Part shown: positions 7,165 through 12,850 of the stretch, piece after piece | Layout: every line of letters begins with the position of its first letter | Numbering within the stretch: position 1 is the stretch's first letter | DNA from: Bacteroidales bacterium | GTDB lineage: Bacteria; Bacteroidota; Bacteroidia; Bacteroidales; UBA932 | DNA length: 12,850 nt | Direction: 5' to 3' | Assembly (NCBI GenBank): GCA_024683255.1 | Contig: JAIKYL010000029.1 | Coordinates: 1 to 12,850 of the forward strand | The notes under the pieces: generated by a model | What the model was told of the DNA's origin: nothing | The model's input: the letters and a program-made list of their open reading frames with translations, nothing else | The model's database searches: none | Translations under genes and position numbers: made by a program

Positions 7165-8001
7165 CTAGAATATGAAGCTTACCTTGTGCAGGATGGAGGG
7201 ATGCTCGTCTCCGCAGTCATCGGCCACCCAGATGCAGCCGTGAGCGCGGTCCACGCACACCGATTCCGGATTTTCCTTGGCAATGCCGCTAAGGTCATAT
7301 GTGGCCAGGAGCTCCGTGGCTTCCCCGTTAAAAAGATACAGCGTAAAAGGCTTCATATCAGGCACTTCCCGGGAGTACTTGTTGGAGTCCATCACCCAGA
7401 GGTAATCTCCTTCGGGATCATAGCACAGATCGGCAATTTCCGAAAGGGTGGGGGCAACGTCCCTGAGGCTCCGCGTGTCTGCCAGCTTGCGGCCGTCCAC
7501 GGAATACTTCCACAGCATGGCCTTGGTCTGGGCGCCCAGATACAGGTCTCCCTTGTACCAGGTGATGCCCTCAATGCCGTCGTTGCGTAACCTGGCGGCT
7601 TCTTCTACCTGCACTACGGTTTCCTTTTCGTTATAATCCGGAGGCGTCATCTTATATACCCGGTATGGCTCTACGTCCAGATACAGGTCCCCGGTGGCAG
7701 GGTCCATGGTGATGCCTTCCAGATCGGCCTTGTGATACCAGTGGTTCTCAAAAGTGCCGTCGAAGTTGATCTTGTACAAATTGCCGTTGTCCCCGACGCC
7801 CCAGAGGAAGTCCTTGTCCTTGCTCAGGCACAGGCCGGAGAGTTCCACCACAAAGTTCTTATCGGCCTTCTGCAGCTGCTTGGACCATTCCAACTGCCCC
7901 ATAACGGGAAGGCGCTGCACCTGCGTCTTGCGCGAGGCGCCGCAAGCAGAGAGCAGCAGGACCGCCGCCGCAAACATGAGTGCTGTGTAGAGTTTTTTCA
8001 T
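7165..8001 (-). CDS. Lipoprotein of the SdiA-regulated beta-propeller type
   Basis: A 278-residue lipoprotein: signal peptide with lipobox LLLSAC and Cys20. The mature part is made of repeated beta-propeller-like blades: ELSGLCLS (53-60) then LWGVGDNGNLYKI, DLEGITMD (93-100) then GDLYLDVEPYRVYK, GIEGITWY (142-149) then GDLYLGAQTKAMLWKY, EIADLCYD (188-195) then YLWVMDSNKYS, and ESVCVD then CIWVADD. This order fits the SdiA-regulated domain family (named from an Enterobacteria gene; the biochemical role is not established). SdiA itself is not expected in this phylum, so the name says nothing about regulation here. It would sit in the periplasm or at the outer membrane. It lies 52 bases downstream of clpB on the same strand with its own -7 box between, so both read-through and separate transcription are possible. 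Confidence 0.85.
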   Translation of the reverse strand: MKKLYTALMFAAAVLLLSACGASRKTQVQRLPVMGQLEWSKQLQKADKNFVVELSGLCLSKDKDFLWGVGDNGNLYKINFDGTFENHWYHKADLEGITMDPATGDLYLDVEPYRVYKMTPPDYNEKETVVQVEEAARLRNDGIEGITWYKGDLYLGAQTKAMLWKYSVDGRKLADTRSLRDVAPTLSEIADLCYDPEGDYLWVMDSNKYSREVPDMKPFTLYLFNGEATELLATYDLSGIAKENPESVCVDRAHGCIWVADDCGDEHPSILHKVSFIF

Positions 8002-8020
8002 ACTTGCCGATTATGATAGG

Positions 8021-8028
8021 CAAATTTA
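8021..8028 (-). promoter_or_regulatory. -7 box for the beta-propeller lipoprotein
   Basis: TAAATTTG on the minus strand matches TAnnTTTG and ends 19 bases before the ATG at 8001, giving a leader of about 14 bases. No TTTG at the -33 distance, where the sequence enters the end of clpB. Supports a separate transcript for this gene. Confidence 0.4.
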
Positions 8029-8053
8029 CGAATTGTTTGCCGATAATAAAAGC

Positions 8054-10213
8054 CTACCGCACCACCACTTCGCCGCCGGCCACATCCACATGGACGGTGG
8101 TGTCCTTGCGGATGGTGCCATCCAGGAGGTTCTTGGCCAGCAGGTTCACCAGTTCGCGCTGGATGAGGCGCTTCACGGGACGGGCGCCGTAGGACGGGTC
8201 GTAGCCGTGCTCCACAATGTGGTCCTCGAAGGCCGGGGTGAACTCCACGGTGATGCCGCTTTCGGAGAGTTTTCGCTGCAGCTCGTGCTCCTGAATGTGG
8301 AGGATTTCACGGATATCGGCCTTGGTGAGCGGGTCGAACATGATAATCTCGTCAATACGGTTGAGGAACTCCGGACGCACCGTAAGCTTCAGTACGTCAA
8401 GCACTTTCTTGGAGCACTCGTCCAGCAGGGAGCGGCGCGTGGCTATGGCCTGCGCGTCCAGACCGTTCACTTCCGGCAGGCGTTCCATGTAGCTCTGGAT
8501 GATATCGGCCCCGGCGTTGGAGGTCATGATGAGGATGGTGTTTTTGAAGTCCACCGTACGGCCCTTGTTGTCCGTGAGCCGGCCGTCGTCCAGCACCTGC
8601 AAAAGCACGTTGAAAACGTCCGGGTGGGCCTTTTCAATCTCGTCCAGCAGGACAACGCTATACGGTTTGCGGCGAACGGCTTCGGTGAGCTGGCCACCCT
8701 CGTCGTAACCCACGTATCCCGGAGGCGCACCCACAAGCCGGCTCACGGTGTGCCGCTCCTGGTACTCGGACATATCTATACGCGTCATCATGTTCTCGTC
8801 ATTGAACAGGAATTCGGCCAAGGCCTTTGCGAGCTCGGTTTTGCCCACTCCGGTGGTGCCCATGAAAAGGAAGCTGCCGATGGGGCGTTTTTCGTTGCTA
8901 AGGCCTGCGCGGCTGCGGCGTACGGCGTCCGAAACGGCCTTGATGGCCTCGTCTTGGCCCACCACCCGCTTGTGCAGTTCGGTTTCCATGCGGAGCAGCT
9001 TTTCCTTCTCGCTCTCCAGCATCCGCTTCACCGGGATGCCGGTCCACTTAGCCACAACCTCGGCAATATCTTCCGGAGTAACCGCTTCTGTTACAAGCGG
9101 TTCCTTAATTGATTCCGCCTTGGCAGTGAGCTCGTCTATACGCTTCTGGGTGGCAGCTATTTTACCGTAGCGGATTTCGGCCACCTTGGCGTAGTCGCCG
9201 TTGCGTTCGGCCGTCTTGGCCTGGAGGCTCAGATCCTCCATCTCCTGCCGGGCCGTCTGCAGGCCGCCCAGGATGTCCTTTTCCTCGTTCCAGCGCTTCA
9301 TGAGCACTTCGCGCCGGGCCTGCAGGTCCTTGAGCTCTGCCTCCAGCTTGTCCTTTTTGGCCGATGCGCCTTCACGCTTAATGGCCTCACGCTCAATTTC
9401 TTTCTGGCGGATGGCGGAGTTGAGCTCGTCGATGGGCTCCGGCACGGAATTCATCTCCAGCCTTAACTTGGACGCAGCCTCGTCCACCAGGTCGATGGCC
9501 TTGTCCGGCAGGAACCGGCTGGTAATGTAGCGGTGACTCAAGTTCACAGCGGCAATGAGGGCGTCATCCTCGATGCGCACCTTGTGGTGGTTCTCATAAC
9601 GCTCCTTCAGACCACGCAGGATGGCAATGCTTTCCGCCGGGGACGGCTCGTCAATCATCACCATCTGGAATCGGCGCTCCAGGGCCTTATCGGCCTCAAA
9701 ATACTTCTGATATTCGTCCAGCGTGGTAGAGCCGATGGTGCGCAGTTCGCCCCTGGCCAGTGCAGGCTTGAGGATGTTGGAAGCGTCCATGGCGCCGGAA
9801 CTACGGCCCGCGCCCACCAGGGTGTGGATTTCATCGATGAAGAGGATTATCTCACCGGCGCTGTCCACCACTTCCTTCACAACGCCCTTAAGTCGCTCTT
9901 CAAACTCACCTTGATATTTAGCGCCCGCGATAAGCGCGCCCATGTCCAGGGAATATACTTTCTTGGATTTGAGGTTCTCCGGTACCTGCCCATTTACGAT
10001 ATTCTGGGCAATGCCCTCGCTGATAGCGGTTTTACCCACACCCGGTTCGCCCACCAGGATGGGGTTGTTCTTGGTGCGCCGGGAAAGGATCTGCAGCACA
10101 CGCCTTATCTCGTCGTCCCGGCCGATAACCGGGTCCAGCTTGCCTTGCGACGCCCTCTCGTTGAGGTTGATAGCAAAGCGTTCCAGAAAACTGTTGTTAT
10201 TGTTGTTGTCCAT
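8054..10213 (-). CDS. clpB: ClpB-type AAA+ disaggregase lacking the N-terminal domain
   Basis: Cytoplasmic ATP-driven hexameric chaperone that, with DnaK, pulls polypeptides out of aggregates. From the ATG at 10213 the product is 719 residues, about 140 shorter than usual ClpB. It begins MDNNNNNSF and enters the first AAA+ module at once ([10 protein letters not shown] at 27-36). First module: Walker A GEPGVGKT 55-62, pore-loop Tyr100, Walker B DE at 127-128, Arg finger ERRF 179-182. The coiled-coil middle domain at about 260-380 marks ClpB rather than ClpA or ClpC. Second module: Walker A GTTGVGKT 452-459, pore loop GYVGYDEG 499-506, Walker B LLDE ending at 525, then [10 protein letters not shown] and YGARPVKR. 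The ClpB N-domain is absent: the frame is open upstream to a GTG at 10312, but those residues are unlike the N-domain and the GTG sits in the neighbour's terminator. An AAAGGAG site supports the start; an ATG at 10243 is the alternative. Confidence 0.95.
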   Translation of the reverse strand: MDNNNNNSFLERFAINLNERASQGKLDPVIGRDDEIRRVLQILSRRTKNNPILVGEPGVGKTAISEGIAQNIVNGQVPENLKSKKVYSLDMGALIAGAKYQGEFEERLKGVVKEVVDSAGEIILFIDEIHTLVGAGRSSGAMDASNILKPALARGELRTIGSTTLDEYQKYFEADKALERRFQMVMIDEPSPAESIAILRGLKERYENHHKVRIEDDALIAAVNLSHRYITSRFLPDKAIDLVDEAASKLRLEMNSVPEPIDELNSAIRQKEIEREAIKREGASAKKDKLEAELKDLQARREVLMKRWNEEKDILGGLQTARQEMEDLSLQAKTAERNGDYAKVAEIRYGKIAATQKRIDELTAKAESIKEPLVTEAVTPEDIAEVVAKWTGIPVKRMLESEKEKLLRMETELHKRVVGQDEAIKAVSDAVRRSRAGLSNEKRPIGSFLFMGTTGVGKTELAKALAEFLFNDENMMTRIDMSEYQERHTVSRLVGAPPGYVGYDEGGQLTEAVRRKPYSVVLLDEIEKAHPDVFNVLLQVLDDGRLTDNKGRTVDFKNTILIMTSNAGADIIQSYMERLPEVNGLDAQAIATRRSLLDECSKKVLDVLKLTVRPEFLNRIDEIIMFDPLTKADIREILHIQEHELQRKLSESGITVEFTPAFEDHIVEHGYDPSYGARPVKRLIQRELVNLLAKNLLDGTIRKDTTVHVDVAGGEVVVR

Positions 10214-10222
10214 AATCTTGAT

Positions 10223-10229
10223 CTCCTTT
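10223..10229 (-). promoter_or_regulatory. Shine-Dalgarno site that fixes the clpB start
   Basis: AAAGGAG on the minus strand lies 9 bases before the ATG at 10213. Such strong sites are uncommon in Bacteroidota. A second ATG in frame at 10243 also has a purine-rich GGAG upstream but at shorter spacing, so it stays a lesser alternative. Confidence 0.6.
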
Positions 10230-10291
10230 GCCTTCCGGTACATCAATCTCCGTTCCTTTCCCCCGGCACTGACAAAATGGCAGATGGGTAC

Positions 10292-10344
10292 AAAAAAACC
10301 TCCTTCATCCACAAAAATGACCTATATCGTGGATGGAGGAGGTT
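10292..10344 (-). terminator. Intrinsic terminator of the upstream lipoprotein gene
   Basis: A 16-bp stem pairs 10329-10344 with 10297-10312 around a 16-base loop; on the minus strand it is followed by seven T residues (10292-10298 on the plus strand are A). Only one pair is imperfect (10305 with 10336): A/C in the minus-strand RNA, a U/G wobble in the plus-strand RNA. It begins 17 bases after the stop of the lipoprotein gene, and so also separates that gene from clpB. Confidence 0.85.
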
Positions 10345-10360
10345 AAGATCTTCGGATTTC

Positions 10361-11083
10361 CTACTTGGAGTAGTCCTTCAGGGCTTTTTCCACCTCTTTC
10401 TGGACCTCGGGATCCGAGAGGGCCTTTTCGGCGTCATCTATGATTTCGTCAAAGGTCTTTTCCATGGCCTTGTACATCTTTACGGAGTAGCCCAGCTTCT
10501 CGTCGTTCTTCTCCAGGAGGTTGATTTCGCAGCGGCGAAGCACACCGTCCTTCTTGAAGGTCCAGCCGTAGTCGCCCATATAGATTTCAATGCCCAGGAT
10601 CTTGGTGCCTTTGCCATCCTCGATCATCTGCTCCAGGTCCTTTTCGGTGAAGGCCTTTTCCTTGTCGCTGGTGTCTTCGAAGCCGTACATGTTGATGCCG
10701 TTATCGGCCACTTTCTTGGTTAGGGCATAGATGCGGCGCACGTTGTTCTCGTGGTCTTCCTTGGTGTAGCTGCCGCCGTCCTGGATCTTGAAGTTGGCCA
10801 GGGCGTCATGCTCGTCGCCAAAGTAGGTGTACTGGCTGGTTTCGTTGAGAGCATATTCGGGAGCCAGGTCCTTGAGCTTGATGCCGCTGAATTTCTGGAA
10901 ATAGAAATCGGCCGCTTCTTTGGAGTAGCTTTCGCCTTCGAATTTCTCCTTGATAATATTCTCGGCCACCTTGTTCAGGTCCACTTCTCCGTCTTTCTTG
11001 GCTTTTTTGTTGGAGTTTCCGCCGCAGCCCGCCACCAGCAGGACCACAGCCATGCACGTAAGTGCTGTGAAGATTCTTTTCAT
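10361..11083 (-). CDS. Charged lipoprotein of unknown function
   Basis: A 240-residue lipoprotein I do not recognise. From the ATG at 11083 it has a clean signal peptide with lipobox LLVAGC and Cys20, then a short Gly/Asn/Lys tether (GGNSNKKAKKDG). The mature part is rich in Lys, Glu and Asp, with helical stretches at both ends: NKVAENIIKEKFEG near the start and EKTFDEIIDDAEKAL near the end. The middle has a more beta-like region with ILGIEIYMGDYGWTF and a single internal Cys. The frame is open upstream to 11158, but that extension would bury the signal peptide, so it is rejected. It has its own -7 box and its own terminator and so appears to be a single-gene transcript. Probable location is the periplasmic face of a membrane. 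Confidence 0.82.
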   Translation of the reverse strand: MKRIFTALTCMAVVLLVAGCGGNSNKKAKKDGEVDLNKVAENIIKEKFEGESYSKEAADFYFQKFSGIKLKDLAPEYALNETSQYTYFGDEHDALANFKIQDGGSYTKEDHENNVRRIYALTKKVADNGINMYGFEDTSDKEKAFTEKDLEQMIEDGKGTKILGIEIYMGDYGWTFKKDGVLRRCEINLLEKNDEKLGYSVKMYKAMEKTFDEIIDDAEKALSDPEVQKEVEKALKDYSK

Positions 11084-11106
11084 GGGGATTCTTGGTTTAG
11101 TTTGGC

Positions 11107-11114
11107 CAAAGATA
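11107..11114 (-). promoter_or_regulatory. -7 box for the charged lipoprotein gene
   Basis: TATCTTTG on the minus strand matches TAnnTTTG and ends 23 bases before the ATG at 11083, predicting a leader of about 18 bases. No TTTG at the -33 spacing. The 98-base gap with the divergent activator gene holds the -7 boxes of both. Confidence 0.45.
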
Positions 11115-11166
11115 CGCATTTTTCCAATAACGTGGATGGCGCGAAGCACATATAGCAAATAATTTG

Positions 11167-11174
11167 TAACTTTG
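11167..11174 (+). promoter_or_regulatory. -7 box directly before the sigma-54 activator gene
   Basis: TAACTTTG matches TAnnTTTG and ends 7 bases before the ATG at 11182, predicting a transcript with only a few leader bases. The arrangement (TAnnTTTGCA then a few bases then ATG) is nearly the same as before pheS. No sigma-54 -24/-12 pair (GG...GC) was seen here, so autoregulation through sigma-54 is not supported. Confidence 0.45.
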
Positions 11175-11181
11175 CAGGACT

Positions 11182-12405
11182 ATGGATTTACAGGCCCTAA
11201 AGAATAAATACGATATCATTGGGAACGACCCGGTGCTCAACGACGCCCTGGAAACGGCGGTGAAGTTTGCACCCACGGGCCTGAGTGTGCTCATCCAGGG
11301 GGAGAGCGGCGTGGGTAAGGAAAGCGTAGCGCGTATCATCCATCAGTATTCCCAGCGCCGTCAGGGGCCGTTTTTCGTGGTGAACTGCGGCGCCCTGCCC
11401 AAGGAACTGGTGAATTCGGAACTCTTCGGCCATGTGAAGGGGTCGTTCACCGGCGCCACGGACAACCGGAAAGGCTATTTTGAGGATGCCGACGGCGGTA
11501 CGCTGTTCCTGGACGAGATTGCCGAACTGCCGGCCGAGACGCAGGCCCTGCTGCTCCGCGTGCTGCAGAGCGGAGAATTCCGCAAGGTGGGTTCCAATAA
11601 GGTGGAACACACGGACGTGCGCGTAGTGGCTGCCACCAACGTGCAGCTGTACGAGGCGGTAAAACGCGGCAAATTCCGCGAAGACCTGTACTTCCGCCTG
11701 TCGGCCGCCCAGATCCGCATCCCGCCGCTCCGGGAACGGAAGGGAGACATCTACCTGCTGTTCCGCAAGTTCACGTCGGACTTCTCGGAGGTGTACGGCA
11801 TGTGCAAGATATCGCTGCGTCCGGATGCCATCCATCTGCTGGAGCATTACCGCTGGCCGGGCAACATCCGCCAGCTGCAGGGCTTTACCCAGTCCCTTAC
11901 GGCCCAGCTTTCCACCAAGGTTACGCCCACCCTGCAGCGCATCGAACTGTCGGCCGCAGACCTGGAACCCTTCATTCCCCGGGAGGAAGGTGAACCCATA
12001 CCCATGCTCTACGAGGGACCGCAGCCTTCATCGGCCTTTAATACCGATGAGCGCCAGGCCATCTTCAAAGCCATCTTCGACCTTAAGCAGGAGGTGGACG
12101 CCCTCAAGGCGCGCATAGACCGCCGGGAGCTTCCGCCGCCTCCGGCCGGCAGGCCCCTGGAAGAGGCGCAGGAGGCCGAATGGCAGGGAGAGGAGACTTT
12201 CCCCCAGGACAAGCCCATCTTCCATGTGGAAACGCCCGCACAGGAGTCCCAGGCCCATACGCTGTCCCTCCGCAAGTCGGAGGAGGAGCTCATCCGCGCC
12301 GCACTGGAGAAACACGAAGGCAACCGCAAGAAGGCGGCCGAAGAACTGGGCATGAGCGAACGTACGCTTTACCGTAAACTACCTCCGGAATTCCGCAAGA
12401 AATGA
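11182..12405 (+). CDS. Sigma-54-dependent transcription activator without N-terminal sensor domain
   Basis: Activates RNA polymerase carrying sigma-54 by ATP hydrolysis (407 residues). The AAA+ domain begins almost at the first residue, with no receiver, GAF or PAS domain ahead. Motifs: Walker A GESGVGKE 40-47, sigma-54 contact loop GSFTGA 87-92 (consensus GAFTGA), Walker B GGTLFLDEI 105-113, Arg-finger region FREDLYFRL 165-173, and WPGNIRQL 225-232. A long linker (about 256-366) holds a short coiled coil (QEVDALKARIDRRE) and a Pro/Glu-rich stretch. It leads to a Fis-type helix-turn-helix (367-401: GNRKKAAEELGMSERTLYRK). With no sensor, control must come from its level, a partner protein or its linker. 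The stop overlaps the lptE start by 4 bases. An activator next to lptE is a conserved arrangement I know from Bacteroidota, but its targets cannot be told from this sequence. Confidence 0.93.
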   Translation: MDLQALKNKYDIIGNDPVLNDALETAVKFAPTGLSVLIQGESGVGKESVARIIHQYSQRRQGPFFVVNCGALPKELVNSELFGHVKGSFTGATDNRKGYFEDADGGTLFLDEIAELPAETQALLLRVLQSGEFRKVGSNKVEHTDVRVVAATNVQLYEAVKRGKFREDLYFRLSAAQIRIPPLRERKGDIYLLFRKFTSDFSEVYGMCKISLRPDAIHLLEHYRWPGNIRQLQGFTQSLTAQLSTKVTPTLQRIELSAADLEPFIPREEGEPIPMLYEGPQPSSAFNTDERQAIFKAIFDLKQEVDALKARIDRRELPPPPAGRPLEEAQEAEWQGEETFPQDKPIFHVETPAQESQAHTLSLRKSEEELIRAALEKHEGNRKKAAEELGMSERTLYRKLPPEFRKK

Positions 12406-12850
12406 AACGAGCGTTTGTAATACTGGCCGTTGCCCTTGCGGCGGTTTCCTGTGGAATTTATTCTTTCACAGGTACTTCCATTCAGCCGGATGTGAACACC
12501 ATCACCATTCCGTATGTGGAGAACAAGGCCGTCCGCATCAATCCTTCCCTGTCCAACGACCTAACGGAAGCCCTGCAGGAAAAGTTCCGCAAGCTCACCC
12601 GCCTGGAGCAGGTGGATGTAGACGGAGACCTGGAACTGGTGTGCGAAATAACGGGCTATGACGTAAAGGCTACCGCCATAACGGCCGAGGAGCAAGCCGC
12701 CCAGAACCGCCTTACCGTACAGGTTAAGATAGAGTTCTCCAACCGGAAATATCCGGAGGACGATGAGAGTAACTCCTTCAGCGCGTACGAGGATTTTGAC
12801 GACACCATGTCACTGGATGCCATGGAGGGCGGGCTGTGCGAAGCCATCAT
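12402..12850 (+). CDS. lptE: LPS-assembly lipoprotein LptE, Bacteroidota type (C-terminus beyond window)
   Basis: Outer-membrane lipoprotein that plugs the LptD barrel and helps place LPS on the cell surface. 149 codons are visible, and the frame is open at the right edge. The signal peptide ends in AAVSC with Cys17, followed by GIYSFTGTSI, a signature start of Bacteroidota LptE, then NTITIPYVENKA and later LTVQVKIEFSNRK and FSAYEDFDD. The ATG lies inside the stop of the activator gene (ATGA), and there is no Shine-Dalgarno site of its own, so translation is likely coupled to the activator. Only about the first four-fifths of a typical family member is seen. Confidence 0.9.
   Translation, partial: MKRAFVILAVALAAVSCGIYSFTGTSIQPDVNTITIPYVENKAVRINPSLSNDLTEALQEKFRKLTRLEQVDVDGDLELVCEITGYDVKATAITAEEQAAQNRLTVQVKIEFSNRKYPEDDESNSFSAYEDFDDTMSLDAMEGGLCEAI

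Noticed and set aside
8004..8041. Short inverted and direct repeats (TTGCC/GGCAA, TTGCCGAT copies) between clpB and the beta-propeller gene
   Set aside because: Stems are only 5-6 bp with no U-run; not enough to call a terminator or operator, and they coincide with the -7 box region.
10214..10312. Upstream extension of clpB to a GTG at 10312
   Set aside because: The added residues are unlike the Clp N-domain and the GTG lies inside the hairpin terminator; an AAAGGAG site supports the ATG at 10213.
9533..10723. A 396-codon plus-strand open frame spanning the clpB/lipoprotein gap
   Set aside because: It runs through two well-supported minus-strand genes and the terminator between them, and resembles no family.

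Overview
The window looks like ordinary chromosomal DNA from a moderately GC-rich member of the Bacteroidota, most likely order Bacteroidales. The taxonomic signs are promoter -7 boxes of the TAnnTTTG type ahead of several genes, few Shine-Dalgarno sites, many lipoprotein signal peptides, a Bacteroidota-type LptE next to a sigma-54 activator, and a C69 dipeptidase and SGNH esterase of the kinds common in this phylum. Genus cannot be given. No tRNA, rRNA, CRISPR array, insertion sequence, integrase or phage gene was seen.

Left part (1-5534, minus strand): a tight three-gene unit read right to left. It runs from a secreted C69-family dipeptidase, through a large lipoprotein with five bacterial Ig-like (BIG2) repeats and a C-terminal DNA/RNA non-specific endonuclease domain, to a membrane-anchored SGNH/GDSL hydrolase that leaves the window at base 1. 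The first two genes overlap by 4 bases and the next pair is 3 bases apart, so they are probably co-transcribed and act at or outside the cell envelope.

Middle (5535-7146, plus strand): a divergent promoter region of 58 bases, a small secreted helical protein, then pheS (phenylalanyl-tRNA synthetase alpha chain), closed by a perfect 13-bp hairpin that separates it from the convergent gene to its right.

Right-middle (7165-11083, minus strand): read right to left, an unrecognised lipoprotein with its own terminator, a ClpB-type disaggregase that lacks the usual N-terminal domain, and a lipoprotein with an SdiA-regulated-type beta-propeller.

Right end (11167-12850, plus strand): a sigma-54 activator with no N-terminal sensor domain, overlapping by 4 bases the start of lptE, the outer-membrane lipoprotein that helps deliver LPS; lptE runs off the right edge.

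Most of the content is housekeeping or envelope biology. The points most worth a second look are the N-domain-less ClpB, the BIG2-nuclease lipoprotein with a variant active-site motif in its three-gene unit, the sensor-less sigma-54 activator coupled to lptE, and the very short leaders implied by the -7 boxes at pheS and the activator gene.
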